In this document: piece by piece, positions 34,940 through 44,258 of the stretch
Numbering within the stretch: the first letter of the stretch is position 1
How the letters are laid out: each line of letters starts with the position of its first letter
From: an uncultured Verrucomicrobiota bacterium
Lineage (GTDB): Bacteria > Verrucomicrobiota > Verrucomicrobiia > Verrucomicrobiales > DEV007
NCBI GenBank assembly: GCA_902510815.1
Contig: CABXDI010000006.1
Coordinates: 1 to 55,593 of the forward strand
DNA: 55,593 bases
Reading direction: 5' to 3'
Made by a program: the position numbers and the translations under genes
The notes under the pieces: generated by a model
Seen by the model: only the letters and a program-made list of their open reading frames with translations
Database searches by the model: none
What the model was told of the DNA's origin: nothing

Positions 34940-36049
34940 ATGGCTGAAAACGACACAATACAAAGCCAAGATGATGTAGTCGCTACCTTATCACATGTAG
35001 ACGAATACCTCAAAATTGGTCAGGAATACGATTGCTCTGATATACACCTAGCAACTAATGCTAAACCTACATGGCGAAGATACGGCACTCTACAATCTAT
35101 TTGGGAGAATGGAGTCACGTTAACTGCAGAAGATACAGAACGCTTAGCACTTGGATTTCTAGGAGAAAAAGAAAAAGCAAGACTAGCTGATAAAGGGGAC
35201 GTTGATTTCGCCTATCAAAATAGCTTTGGAAGATTTAGAGCATCTGTAGTTGTTCAAAGATTAGGATATGACATTTGTTTTAGAATTATCAATACAAAGG
35301 TCAGAACAATGGATGAATTAGGGCTTCCTGAAACCATCAAACCACTAACGCAATATCAAAATGGAATTGTTCTTGTGACAGGTTCAGTTGGGTCAGGAAA
35401 ATCAACAACGCTAGCTTCTCTAATTGATCACATTAACGAAGAAAGAACCGATCACATTATAACCCTTGAAGACCCCATTGAGTACGTCTTCGAATCAAAA
35501 AATTGTCACGTCAACCAAAGAGAAGTTCACACTCACACTGAATCCTTTGCCGCTGCACTAAGAGGCTCATTAAGAGAGGATCCTGATGTCATTATGGTTG
35601 GTGAGATGCGGGATCTTGAAACCATTTCACTTGCAATCACTGCGGCAGAAACAGGTCACCTAGTTCTAGCAACCTTGCACACAGGAAACGCTGCTAGAAC
35701 TCTTGACCGTGTTTTGGACGTATTCCCAAATGATCAAAGAGATCAAATTAGAATAATGGTTAGTGAATCGCTTAGAGGTATTATTTCCCAACAACTAATT
35801 CCTAGGTCTGACGGCCAAGGAAGAGAGCTCTGCTTGGAACTTCTAATGAATACGCCAGCTGTAGCAAACTGTATTAGGGAAGGTAAAACTTTTATGCTCC
35901 CTGGTATAATGCAAACAGGCAAGGCTGTTGGCATGATCACGATGGATGATTCTTTAAAGAACCTCTATAACAAAGGGTTAATCAGCCAAGAAGAGTGCCT
36001 ATCTCGTTGCGCTGATCTAACAAACATGAAAAAACATTTTGAGATATAA
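34940..36049 (+). CDS. PilT/PilU-type twitching motility ATPase (first copy)
   Basis: A 369-residue secretion-superfamily ATPase. The N-terminal domain is PAS-like. Walker A is GSVGSGKST near residue 152, the Asp box is LEDPIEYVF, the Walker B region is DPDVIMVGEMRD and the His box is TGHLVLATLHT. PilT-type ATPases disassemble type IV pilin and drive retraction. Walker A here has Ser-Val where the second copy has Pro-Thr, and it carries a longer N-terminus. Two retraction ATPases in tandem match the PilT/PilU arrangement; I cannot decide which is PilU, though this more divergent copy is the candidate. No pilin gene is in the window. Confidence 0.9.
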   Translation: MAENDTIQSQDDVVATLSHVDEYLKIGQEYDCSDIHLATNAKPTWRRYGTLQSIWENGVTLTAEDTERLALGFLGEKEKARLADKGDVDFAYQNSFGRFRASVVVQRLGYDICFRIINTKVRTMDELGLPETIKPLTQYQNGIVLVTGSVGSGKSTTLASLIDHINEERTDHIITLEDPIEYVFESKNCHVNQREVHTHTESFAAALRGSLREDPDVIMVGEMRDLETISLAITAAETGHLVLATLHTGNAARTLDRVLDVFPNDQRDQIRIMVSESLRGIISQQLIPRSDGQGRELCLELLMNTPAVANCIREGKTFMLPGIMQTGKAVGMITMDDSLKNLYNKGLISQEECLSRCADLTNMKKHFEI

Positions 36050-36063
36050 TACTCGCATTAACA

Positions 36064-37185
36064 ATGGCTAATCAAATTGATAAATATTTCCGTCATTTAA
36101 TTGAGAGTGGAGGATCAGACCTTCATTTAAGCGAGGGGCAACCACCTAAAATTAGAGTTCACGGATCTATAAGTGCAATAGAAGGCGAAGAAGTTCTTAA
36201 CAAGGAAACCCTTCAATCAATGATGAAGGAAATTGCTGAAACCGAAGCATGGGAAAGATATGAATCTAGTGGTGATTTAGACTTTGCTTATGAGATGGAT
36301 GAGGAATCAAGATTCAGGTGCAACTACCTCAAACAAAGTCATGGTTATGCATGTGTATTTAGATTGATTCCCACAAAAATCGCGAGTTTAGAACAATTAG
36401 GAATACCAGAAGTAGTCAAGGAGTTCGGTCACATTAAAAGCGGTTTAGTTCTAGTTACAGGCCCCACTGGCTCTGGAAAATCGACTACTCTTGCCGCATT
36501 GATGGACTACATAAATCAAAATTTTTCCCGTCATATCATCACAGTCGAAGAACCTATCGAATTCGTACACAACAACAAAAAGAGTATAATAACTCAAAGA
36601 GAAGTGCCTATACAAACGCCAACGTTTGCTGATGGCCTTAGAGCAGCACTGCGTGAGGATGCTGATATCGTTCTTGTTGGAGAAATGCGAGATCTCGAAA
36701 CCATATCTCTAGCTTTAACTGCTGCAGAAACTGGGCTCTTAGTCTTTGGTACTCTTCACACGAATAATGCCAGAAAGACTGTTGACAGATTAATAGACGT
36801 CTTCCCTGCTGACCAACAAAGTCAAATTCGAACAATGCTTGCAGCATCATTGAAAGGTGTTGTAGCTCAACTCTTGTGCAGAAGAGACGATAAACCTGGA
36901 CGAGTAGCTGTTAATGAAATTATGGTTTCTAACTCTGCAGTTGCAGCCATTATTCGAGAAGGCGCAACTCAAAAGTTATATGATGTAATCATCGGTGGAA
37001 AAGCTGAAGGCATGCAATTCATGGATGAAGCAATTTGGGAAAAATTACAAGCAGGAGTCATTAGTCCTTTTGAGGCATACATGAAGGCGATCGATAAGAA
37101 GCGATTTAAATCATACCTACCCGAATCTCTTCAAGAATTAGCTCATTCTGGGGGCGGTGAACTTGAGGGCGCTGCTGCCGGCTAA
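36064..37185 (+). CDS. pilT: PilT-type twitching motility ATPase (second copy)
   Basis: A 373-residue ATPase, 14 bases after the first copy. DLHLSEGQPPKIRVHG opens the N-terminal domain. Walker A is GPTGSGKST near 138, the Asp box is EEPIEFVH, Walker B is DADIVLVGEMRD and the His box is TGLLVFGTLHT. The sequence is closer to canonical PilT than its neighbour. It powers retraction of type IV pili at the inner membrane for twitching and surface attachment. The tail (HSGGGELEGAAAG) is flexible and unlike typical PilT ends. Both copies belong to the same plus-strand run as bioF. Confidence 0.93.
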   Translation: MANQIDKYFRHLIESGGSDLHLSEGQPPKIRVHGSISAIEGEEVLNKETLQSMMKEIAETEAWERYESSGDLDFAYEMDEESRFRCNYLKQSHGYACVFRLIPTKIASLEQLGIPEVVKEFGHIKSGLVLVTGPTGSGKSTTLAALMDYINQNFSRHIITVEEPIEFVHNNKKSIITQREVPIQTPTFADGLRAALREDADIVLVGEMRDLETISLALTAAETGLLVFGTLHTNNARKTVDRLIDVFPADQQSQIRTMLAASLKGVVAQLLCRRDDKPGRVAVNEIMVSNSAVAAIIREGATQKLYDVIIGGKAEGMQFMDEAIWEKLQAGVISPFEAYMKAIDKKRFKSYLPESLQELAHSGGGELEGAAAG

Positions 37186-37211
37186 TGAAAGGCCTAGGGT
37201 CATTATGACCA

Positions 37212-38366
37212 ATGCGTGATCCTGATTCAGAAATTCAAAAACTTAAAAAGAGTAACCTCTATAGAGAGATTAAGTTCTCAAGCTTAGAAGCAGGTACTAC
37301 CTTTGAGGATAATGGATCAAAATTTCTAAACTTTTCTTCTAATGATTACCTTGGACTTTGCTCCCATCATCAAATTAAAGAAGCTGCTAGAAATGCTCTA
37401 AACTCATTCGGCGTTGGATCAGGAGCCTCTAGGCTGATTTCAGGGGGAACATTACCACATCAAAATATAGAAAAAGAATCTGCTGAATTCTTTGATAAAG
37501 AAGCTGCTCTATATTTTACCAATGGTTACTGCGCCTCAGTGGGAACACTAGGATCTATTCTACAAAAAGGTGACACCGTGATACTTGATAAATTATGTCA
37601 TGCCTCGCTAATTGATGGATCAAGGCTGAGCGGAGCAACTTTGCGTACCTTCCCTCACAACGATCTTGAACAATTAGAAAGAATTCTAAAATCTGTTACT
37701 GATAACAAAGTCAGTAACACTCGAATTTTAATAGTTACAGAAGGAATCTTTAGTATGGACGGAGACTCCTCTCCAATACTCGAAATAATCAAACTAAAGA
37801 AAAAATATAAAGCCCTTCTTCTTGTAGATGAAGCCCATTCATTTGGCATATATGGAGACAAAGGAAAAGGAATAGTAAATTCAAAAGGTTTACAAAACGA
37901 TGTGGATTTCATCATTGCAACTTTTGGAAAATCTGCAGGAGCTGCAGGAGCAATAACGGCCTCATCAAGGATTTGGCGAGATTTAATTATCAATAAAGCT
38001 CGGAGCTTCATCTACTCAACCGCACCTATGCCATCTCAAGCCGCTGCTGCTCTTGAAGGACTCAGGATAATTCAAAGCAATGAGGGTGATTTAAGAAGGA
38101 AGAAATTAAAAAAAAATATCACTTCACTTTGTGATAAATTAAATTTGGATATTCCTGCTGGTGCAATAATACCGATTATTATCGGTGATGAAGAGACTGC
38201 ATTAAAAAAATCAAAAGATCTTATGAAATCAGGAATCCTTGCACCAGCAATCCGATATCCAACAGTAGCCAAAGGATCAGCAAGAATAAGAATCACCATT
38301 TCTTCGAATCACACTAAAGACTGTTTGCTCAAATTATCTAAAGCCCTAATGGTATCCGAATCATAG
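37212..38366 (+). CDS. bioF: 8-amino-7-oxononanoate synthase-family enzyme
   Basis: A 384-residue alpha-oxoamine synthase. FSSNDYLGLCSH starts the fold, GSGASRLISGG at 69-79 is family-typical, His130 in DKLCHASLIDG stacks on the cofactor, LVDEAHSFG is at 204-212 and the PLP lysine is Lys240 in ATFGKSAGAAGA. BioF joins pimeloyl-ACP (or CoA) and alanine in the first biotin ring step. The same family includes glycine C-acetyltransferase and serine palmitoyltransferase, which share these motifs. No other biotin genes are nearby, so the specific step is probable rather than certain. It follows pilT by 26 bases. Confidence 0.8.
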   Translation: MRDPDSEIQKLKKSNLYREIKFSSLEAGTTFEDNGSKFLNFSSNDYLGLCSHHQIKEAARNALNSFGVGSGASRLISGGTLPHQNIEKESAEFFDKEAALYFTNGYCASVGTLGSILQKGDTVILDKLCHASLIDGSRLSGATLRTFPHNDLEQLERILKSVTDNKVSNTRILIVTEGIFSMDGDSSPILEIIKLKKKYKALLLVDEAHSFGIYGDKGKGIVNSKGLQNDVDFIIATFGKSAGAAGAITASSRIWRDLIINKARSFIYSTAPMPSQAAAALEGLRIIQSNEGDLRRKKLKKNITSLCDKLNLDIPAGAIIPIIIGDEETALKKSKDLMKSGILAPAIRYPTVAKGSARIRITISSNHTKDCLLKLSKALMVSES

Positions 38367-38453
38367 GAAGGTAGAGATTACTAAAATAAAAGTTTCGCAA
38401 TTTTTTCTTTCATCTGACTTGCCCTAACTCAACTTGCCGTGTTTCCTAGAATA

Positions 38454-39437
38454 ATGAAAATTCTTGTAACTGGGGCAACTGGAAAAGTCGGCAATACATT
38501 CCTCAAGCAATTAAACTCTTGTGACGCCCTTAAAAAGGCATCAGCTGTTGCTTTATGCCATAACCGTACAATTCAAGAATCTGATAAAATTAAAGTAATA
38601 AAAGGATCCATAGCAGACAGAGACACAGTGGAGTCTGCTATGAAGGAAATTACCCATGTTGTTCACCTAGCCACTTGCAAAGAAACTCCAAATGACATCA
38701 TGGACGTTACTGTAAAGGGGCTATTTTGGTTACTCGAATCATGCAGACAAAAACCTGAATTTCAGCAATTCTTGCTAGTTGGAGGAGATGCTTCAATGGG
38801 GCATTTTTTCTACCCTCATCCTTCACCTGTAACAGAATCACAAAAACATTCAGCTTACCCTGGCTGCTATGCTTTATCCAAAGTTCTAGAGGAAGTAATG
38901 CTAGAACAGTATCAAATTCAATATGGTCTACCTAGCACTTGCTTAAGAGCTCCCTGGATTATGGAAAAAGATGATTTTAAATATAGTTTATCTTTCGGTG
39001 AAGATGTTTTTGGAGGTCCCAAATGGAAAGATCTGGTATCATTAGATCAAGCAAAGGAATATCAAAAGCTCGGAAAAGTTCCTTTAATGATGGATCCAGA
39101 TGGAAATCCTATTAAAAGGAATTTTGTACATGTTGACGACTTGGTTCAGGCTATTATTCATGCAATTATAAAGCCTGAAAAAGCTAACGGACAAACTTTC
39201 AATATATCGATGGATAACCCTGTTGATTATGGTGAAGTTTCTGAATATTTAAAGGAAACCAGAGGTATAGGAAGTGTGCCTATTAAAACTCAATATCACT
39301 CAACATGGCTCGATAATGCAAAAGCAAAGTTCTTATTAGGCTGGCAACCCAAGATTGATCTAAAAAATTTAATCGACCTTTCATGGGATTATAAGAGAGA
39401 CTCTGATGACCCACGTAAAATTTGGTATCCAGGATAA
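38454..39437 (+). CDS. NAD-dependent epimerase/dehydratase (extended SDR)
   Basis: Extended short-chain dehydrogenase of 327 residues from ATG 38454, where ILVTGATGKVG gives the NAD-binding Gly motif at the right distance. A GTG at 38439 would add five residues (MFPRI) and is less likely. The active-site region is YPGCYALSKVLEE with Tyr and Lys of YxxxK. FVHVDDLVQAIIHAI and the C-terminal WLDNAKAKFLLGW fit NDP-sugar epimerases and related dehydratases. It acts on nucleotide sugars or similar substrates in the cytoplasm; the exact one is not clear. Gene 39439 begins one base after this stop. Confidence 0.85.
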   Translation: MKILVTGATGKVGNTFLKQLNSCDALKKASAVALCHNRTIQESDKIKVIKGSIADRDTVESAMKEITHVVHLATCKETPNDIMDVTVKGLFWLLESCRQKPEFQQFLLVGGDASMGHFFYPHPSPVTESQKHSAYPGCYALSKVLEEVMLEQYQIQYGLPSTCLRAPWIMEKDDFKYSLSFGEDVFGGPKWKDLVSLDQAKEYQKLGKVPLMMDPDGNPIKRNFVHVDDLVQAIIHAIIKPEKANGQTFNISMDNPVDYGEVSEYLKETRGIGSVPIKTQYHSTWLDNAKAKFLLGWQPKIDLKNLIDLSWDYKRDSDDPRKIWYPG

Positions 39438-39438
39438 A

Positions 39439-40671
39439 ATGAATTTCATCTATTATATAGCTGTAACTTTACTAAGCTTTTCTTCATCAATAATTCTCGC
39501 AGATTGGCCTCAATTCTTAGGGCCAGAGAGAAACGGATCTCAAAAAAAGGCGGTGGTACCGTTAACATTTAAAGGCGGTGAACCTTTTATTAATTGGAAG
39601 CACGACATTGGCTTCGGGTTTTCCGGTCCAGTAGTTTCAGGTAGAAAAGTTTTTATTTTTCATCGTGAGAAAAATAAGTGTGTGATTGAATCTCTCGATC
39701 TTAATACTGGCAAGTCATTCTGGTCATTTAATTACGATACAGATTATGTAGACGATTTTGGTTTTGATAAAGGACCAAGAGCTGTACCTCTCATAAAGGA
39801 GAATAAAATATATACTTATGGTGCAGAAGGCATGTTGCATGCATTGGATCTTGAAACGGGAAAATTAATTTGGAAAAAAAATCTTCGTGATGAGCATGGA
39901 GCAACAAAAGGGTTTTTTGGTAGAGCGTGCTCCCCCATCATTATAGATGACACCCTTATTATACAAGCAGGAGGCAAAGGTTGTGGCATTCTTGGGCTAA
40001 ACCCCAAAACAGGTAACATTCAATGGAAATTAAGTGATCATGAAGCTGGTTATGCCTCCCCAGTCGCAACAAAAATCAAAAATCAAAAACTAGCCATATG
40101 TTTTACTAGACAGGGGTTTCTATGTATTGATCCCAAAAAAGGTGAAATCATCATTGAAAAAGAAAATAGGGCTGAAATGAACGCATCCGTAAATGCTGCG
40201 AGCCCTGTCGTAATTGAAAATAATAAAATTTTCTTATCTGCTTGTTACGGTGTTGGAGCTTCTCTCTGGTTAATTGATATAGAAAACAAAAGGATAAAAG
40301 AGCTTTGGCAAACAAACGATAATTTAGATTGCCATTACGCAACTCCGGTCCTCTTCGACGGCCATCTTATCGGATATCACGGAAGACAAGAAACGGGAAC
40401 CCAATTACGATGCATTGACGTTAAAAATGGAAAAATAAAATGGCAGTCAGCGCAAATGCCGGCAGGAACAGTTATTTTATCTGGCAAAACATTGATCATT
40501 CTCTCTGAAAGAGGTGAACTCATTTTAGCATCTGCAAATACTGAGGAATTCAAAATCTCTGCTAGAGGACAAATTCTTGGAGCAGAAACTAGAGCAATGC
40601 CAGCACTCTCCGATGGCTATTTTTTGGCCAGAGATAAGCGTAAATTGGTGTCTATTAAATTTAATCCTTAA
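39439..40671 (+). CDS. Secreted PQQ-like beta-propeller repeat protein
   Basis: A 410-residue exported protein from ATG 39439, which has AGGA six bases upstream; an ATG at 39406 in frame would remove the signal from the N-terminus. The signal is FIYYIAVTLLSFSSSIILA. DWPQFLGPERNGS is the common start of this group in PVC bacteria, and repeated blades end in W-x-L/F-type strands (LDLNTGKSFWSF; LDLETGKLIWKK; IDVKNGKIKWQS). The fold is a quinoprotein-type propeller without the PQQ-binding dehydrogenase residues, so it may be a scaffold or cofactor-free. Downstream of the epimerase by one base. Confidence 0.85.
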   Translation: MNFIYYIAVTLLSFSSSIILADWPQFLGPERNGSQKKAVVPLTFKGGEPFINWKHDIGFGFSGPVVSGRKVFIFHREKNKCVIESLDLNTGKSFWSFNYDTDYVDDFGFDKGPRAVPLIKENKIYTYGAEGMLHALDLETGKLIWKKNLRDEHGATKGFFGRACSPIIIDDTLIIQAGGKGCGILGLNPKTGNIQWKLSDHEAGYASPVATKIKNQKLAICFTRQGFLCIDPKKGEIIIEKENRAEMNASVNAASPVVIENNKIFLSACYGVGASLWLIDIENKRIKELWQTNDNLDCHYATPVLFDGHLIGYHGRQETGTQLRCIDVKNGKIKWQSAQMPAGTVILSGKTLIILSERGELILASANTEEFKISARGQILGAETRAMPALSDGYFLARDKRKLVSIKFNP

Positions 40672-40701
40672 CATTAGTCCAAATAGCAGCTAGAAGAAAT
40701 C

Positions 40702-41751
40702 ATGCTCAAACCGATTTTAATAATTTTACTGTTTACTTTAACCAGCACTCTTAAGGGGCATGAACCCATTCATAATAATCCTGCTAAAAGCATGGTTAAG
40801 GCTGCAAACAACTTTATTTCCTCCTTGAATGATAAGGAAAAAGACAAGGCCTTATTTAAAAATGATAGTGATCACCGTAATGGTTGGTACTTCATACCCG
40901 ATAAATTCATTAAACCAAATGGAAAACGCCAAGGGCTCCTAATTAAGAATATGAGCCAACAGCAACGTTTATTGGCACACGCTCTACTTGCAAGCGCTAT
41001 GAGCAGCGATGGCTATCGTCAAGCTGCTACCGTGATGACTTTGGAAGCAATCCTTCATGAGTTAGAAAATAAGAATCCTATTAGAGACCCAGAACTTTAT
41101 TATGTTTCAATTTTCGGAAAACCTTCTCTTAAAGGGGCTTGGGGGTGGAGATTTGAGGGTCATCACTTGTCTATTAATATTTCAATGGCTAAGGGTAAAT
41201 TATTTTCACTTACCCCTTCATTCTTTGGTACCAATCCAGCAAGATCAGACTCGGGAAAATTTAAAGGATTAGAAGTACTCTCAGACGAACAAGACACAGC
41301 ATTAGAACTGGCAAGATCTCTTAATAAGAATCAACGGGAGCTTGCAATACTTCCTGGCAAAGTTCCTGCAGACATAATAACGAAACAAGACAGAGAAGTG
41401 GACAGAAAAACTTTTCTACCAATAAAGGGAATTCCTTTCACTAAACTAAATGAAGATCAACAGACAAAACTTGAGAAGTTACTTTATTCATATGTATCAA
41501 AATACAGACATGATATTTTGGAAGAGATAAATGGGCGTAAAAAATTATTTGCTAACAAGCAAATCCATTTCGCTTGGTCCGGAGCCACCGAGAAAGGAAA
41601 AGGCCACTATTATAGAATTCAAAGTAAAGACTTTGTTTTTGAATATGATAACACTCAAGGTGGAGCTAATCATGTGCATGCAGTTTGGCGAGATTTTGAT
41701 GGGGACTTTGGTAGAGATTTACTCAAGGAGCACCACGATAAGAACCACTAA
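40702..41751 (+). CDS. DUF3500-family secreted protein
   Basis: A 349-residue exported protein (signal about 1-19, LIILLFTLTSTLKG). The conserved order of DUF3500 is visible: DSDHRNGWYFIPDKF, then GWRFEGHHLSINISM in the middle (GHHLS is a hallmark), SFFGTNPA, and near the end DFVFEYDNTQGGANHVHAVWRDF. The several invariant His and aromatic residues suggest a metal or ligand site, but no activity is known to me. It lies 30 bases after the propeller gene and overlaps the end of the convergent heme gene by four bases. The family is common in Bacteroidetes, Planctomycetes and Verrucomicrobia. Confidence 0.85.
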   Translation: MLKPILIILLFTLTSTLKGHEPIHNNPAKSMVKAANNFISSLNDKEKDKALFKNDSDHRNGWYFIPDKFIKPNGKRQGLLIKNMSQQQRLLAHALLASAMSSDGYRQAATVMTLEAILHELENKNPIRDPELYYVSIFGKPSLKGAWGWRFEGHHLSINISMAKGKLFSLTPSFFGTNPARSDSGKFKGLEVLSDEQDTALELARSLNKNQRELAILPGKVPADIITKQDREVDRKTFLPIKGIPFTKLNEDQQTKLEKLLYSYVSKYRHDILEEINGRKKLFANKQIHFAWSGATEKGKGHYYRIQSKDFVFEYDNTQGGANHVHAVWRDFDGDFGRDLLKEHHDKNH

Positions 41752-43028
41752 GAGCGAATAGAGAAAAATGGAATTGTCTCTCCTAAAATTTCAAGAATCT
41801 CTAATTTTTTCTCGTCAGAAATATAATCATATTCCCCAACTTTGATTTTATTAGTCAGGACTCCTCTTATTTGTTTAAAAATAGAATTTCGTAAAATTTC
41901 AGGTAGGGCTGTAAAACTTTTTGAGTAAATCATGTAACTGCATGGGTACTTAAATATTCGATTTTTTAATTCTAAATCCCTAAGCGATCTACCCTCTGAG
42001 TCATTCTTTGATCTCTTTTTGAAATTACCTATGAACGTTGAATCCCGGGATAATGATAAGACCTCTCCCGATAGTTTTGTTTCATCTTTCATCAATAAAT
42101 GTGACACCAAATTATCTGTTATATTAGAAATCTCCTCCTCAAGTTCATCCTCATTCGAGCCATCCGATTTCTCACTATTATAAATAGCCTGCCTTGCTTT
42201 ATATGCTGCTTCCACTAGCTCATAGTGTATACCGACCTGGTGATCAAATATTAAAAGAGCAACAATATCACTATCAGAATTAGGATATTTACTGGATTCA
42301 AAAATTCTATCAGAATTCAACTTAGATTTCATCACCTTCAATTTTAACTCCTTTTTGTTAGACGAACGATACGCAATCGAGTTTCCCATATGCTTTAATG
42401 AGGAGTGTGCACCAGTGACATACCACCCTCCCCACCGCTCTGATATAGGAACATTATGACCTATTAATTCATAGCTATCTACTGAGCCTAAACTCCTACC
42501 TCTAATATCTGGAAAGACTGAACGCCCCAAAGGGCCAGGTAAAAAGTTTGTAGCGCTTCCTGCATGACATTCCAAGCACACTTTATCTCTAATAAATAGA
42601 GGAGATTTTTTATCTTTCAATGGTCGCTGAAAGAAGAACATGAATCCCTTCTCGGGATCTGCACTCGCAATCTCAATTCTACCATTAGGCATCCAACCTA
42701 AGTAAACGTCTTCATTAAAATAAATTGCTCTCGGATTACTCGCAGAAACAGCTGCCCGCTGTAAGCTGGTTTTTGAAAAAACAAGAATTTGTGAGTCCTT
42801 AGATATTTTAAGGGCTTTCAGTAAGTCTTCAACAAGAGGAAGACCAAGAACTTTTCCGAATTTAGCTTCTCCTGATTCTACTTTTTTAAGAAGAAGAGAC
42901 ATAGGATCATTTAGATCACCTCCCCAGTAGTTATGCGGAGGTTCACTATAATCATTAAAAGCCTGAGCCTTTACAAAGCTAGAACATAAACCAGTAAAAA
43001 ATAGAATTATGAGAATACTTTCCCTCAT
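41748..43028 (-). CDS. Exported mono-heme CxxCH protein, unknown function
   Basis: A 426-residue protein with a signal peptide (about 1-21, IILFFTGLCSSFVKAQ). A single heme c motif, CLECH with Cys151, Cys154 and His155, follows a domain of about 30-145 (YWGGDLNDPMSLLLKKV; AIYFNEDVYLGWMPNG). After it comes SERWGGWYVTGAHSSLKHMGN and a helical C-terminal part with YPCSYMIYSKSFTALPE. Similar proteins occur in PVC and Acidobacteria genomes, without a known role. The LGW and RGRS segments and a lone heme suggest a redox sensor or an electron carrier in the periplasm. It overlaps the DUF3500 gene by four bases and follows the six-helix membrane gene by 17 bases. Confidence 0.72.
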   Translation of the reverse strand: MRESILIILFFTGLCSSFVKAQAFNDYSEPPHNYWGGDLNDPMSLLLKKVESGEAKFGKVLGLPLVEDLLKALKISKDSQILVFSKTSLQRAAVSASNPRAIYFNEDVYLGWMPNGRIEIASADPEKGFMFFFQRPLKDKKSPLFIRDKVCLECHAGSATNFLPGPLGRSVFPDIRGRSLGSVDSYELIGHNVPISERWGGWYVTGAHSSLKHMGNSIAYRSSNKKELKLKVMKSKLNSDRIFESSKYPNSDSDIVALLIFDHQVGIHYELVEAAYKARQAIYNSEKSDGSNEDELEEEISNITDNLVSHLLMKDETKLSGEVLSLSRDSTFIGNFKKRSKNDSEGRSLRDLELKNRIFKYPCSYMIYSKSFTALPEILRNSIFKQIRGVLTNKIKVGEYDYISDEKKLEILEILGETIPFFSIRS

Positions 43029-43045
43029 AAAGTTATTACAAATTT

Positions 43046-43996
43046 TTACCCTCTCATTTCACGTATTTTAGCCACTTCCTTAAGAACCTTGTTTATGCGC
43101 AGCACATTAGGGAAAGTCATGACTTCACGGTCACCTCCATGAGTAGCAATACTCAAATCACCTGAACCAAACCCTAAAGCCATATGTTGAACGTAATTAT
43201 CCCTATGTTTTTCCATAACAACTCCAAAGGAATCAAAATTCTTTTCTCCCTCTCCTATTTCATTAACCATTGTAATTTGTGATGGTTGAAAATGAAAATA
43301 CCTTCTCAGATCAAAAACGAAAACAACAAAAAGCCAGGGAATAAAAAGGACTGCACCCATTGCCCTGTAAAAGTCAGAATTAACAGACAACTCAAGATTA
43401 CCTAACTGCTCAAGCAAAGGATCCCACCAACCCAAAAGAGTTAACGCTAAACCTCCAGCTAAAGCACTTACTCCAAAAACCATAGCCCAAACACCTCTAA
43501 GATTAACATTTGTGAAAAAAACAACGACTCCTACGATCACCAGATGCATCAAAGTTAAATGGTCTAAAGCGAAAGACTGCTCACCTATTTCTTTACTAAA
43601 CCCTCCAAAAACAGTTAAGTCACTAAGAACGTAGGCCCCTAACCATATCGGCCAGTAATATATTATCTGACTATGGCTATAAAAAATAATTCCTTCCTTA
43701 CTACAATCACGTTTTCTCTTGTAGGAATAATATGTCATTCCAGAAATAGATAACCCAATGGCTAGTGGTGTTATAAAAAAAGGGTTACCAAAAATCACTG
43801 GCACAATTGATGCAACCAACAGGACAATAGCAATGACCAAATAATTTAAAGTTGGGCCCTTATTACTCTTAACTTTTGAAGCTTCTTCGTTTTTATCTTT
43901 TGAATTATTATCATCACCTCCATTTTTAAGGCGAATAGAGTTTTTTTCACTATCCGTTGAATCATATAGCTCATCTACTTCAGTATCATCACTCAT
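43046..43996 (-). CDS. Six-helix membrane protein, unknown function
   Basis: A 316-residue inner-membrane protein. A charged, acidic cytoplasmic head (1-48, TEVDELYDSTDSEKNS) precedes six hydrophobic segments at about 50-70, 72-91, 110-130, 146-163, 168-189 and 211-229. After the last helix a soluble C-terminal domain (about 230-316, RYFHFQPSQITMVNEIGEG to MTFPNVLRINKVLKEVAKI) looks like a PH-type or small beta domain. I recognise no named family. It is upstream of the mono-heme gene (17 bases), so the two may cooperate, and it is divergent from nuoB across the operator region. Confidence 0.7.
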   Translation of the reverse strand: MSDDTEVDELYDSTDSEKNSIRLKNGGDDNNSKDKNEEASKVKSNKGPTLNYLVIAIVLLVASIVPVIFGNPFFITPLAIGLSISGMTYYSYKRKRDCSKEGIIFYSHSQIIYYWPIWLGAYVLSDLTVFGGFSKEIGEQSFALDHLTLMHLVIVGVVVFFTNVNLRGVWAMVFGVSALAGGLALTLLGWWDPLLEQLGNLELSVNSDFYRAMGAVLFIPWLFVVFVFDLRRYFHFQPSQITMVNEIGEGEKNFDSFGVVMEKHRDNYVQHMALGFGSGDLSIATHGGDREVMTFPNVLRINKVLKEVAKIREMRG

Positions 43997-44258
43997 AATT
44001 TTTATATTAAATCGGTTTTATGTATTATAAGCATAATTCATGCCTGTAACAGTAAATTAAGCTAATTTTAAAAGTTATAATTAGATAAGTGATAGTGCAG
44101 CAGTACGATAATTTATCACAAATTTAAACCCAGCACCATTCATCAATCGTTTTTGCAATATTAGTATTAATAATATAAGCTAAACTTTGTGAAAAATTTC
44201 ACAAAGTTCTTGCCCGAAATTTGATTAGCCCTAATTTATCATCATTAAGTATTAAATA
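43997..44258. other. Divergent spacer upstream of nuoB
   Basis: A 262-base AT-rich gap between the six-helix membrane gene and nuoB. It contains one perfect 26-base palindrome at 44183-44208, described separately. I see no other RNA or site. Confidence 0.6.
44183..44208. promoter_or_regulatory. Perfect palindrome upstream of nuoB, Rex (or CRP)-type operator
   Basis: Two 12-base arms pair perfectly around a two-base AA centre, ending 50 bases before the nuoB start. The core at 44187-44204 reads TTGTGAAAAATTTCACAA, which matches the Rex operator TTGTGAA-N4-TTCACAA and also contains the CRP pattern TGTGA-N6-TCACA. Rex is the NADH-responsive repressor that controls NADH dehydrogenase genes in several bacteria, so the context favours it. 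CRP/FNR-family control stays possible. No rex gene is in the window. Confidence 0.65.

Noticed and set aside
38439-38453. GTG start five residues upstream for the epimerase
   Set aside because: ATG 38454 places the Gly-rich NAD motif at the normal distance; the extra residues add nothing.
39406-39438. Upstream ATG for the PQQ-type protein
   Set aside because: It overlaps the epimerase end and would push the signal peptide inward; ATG 39439 has AGGA ahead of it.
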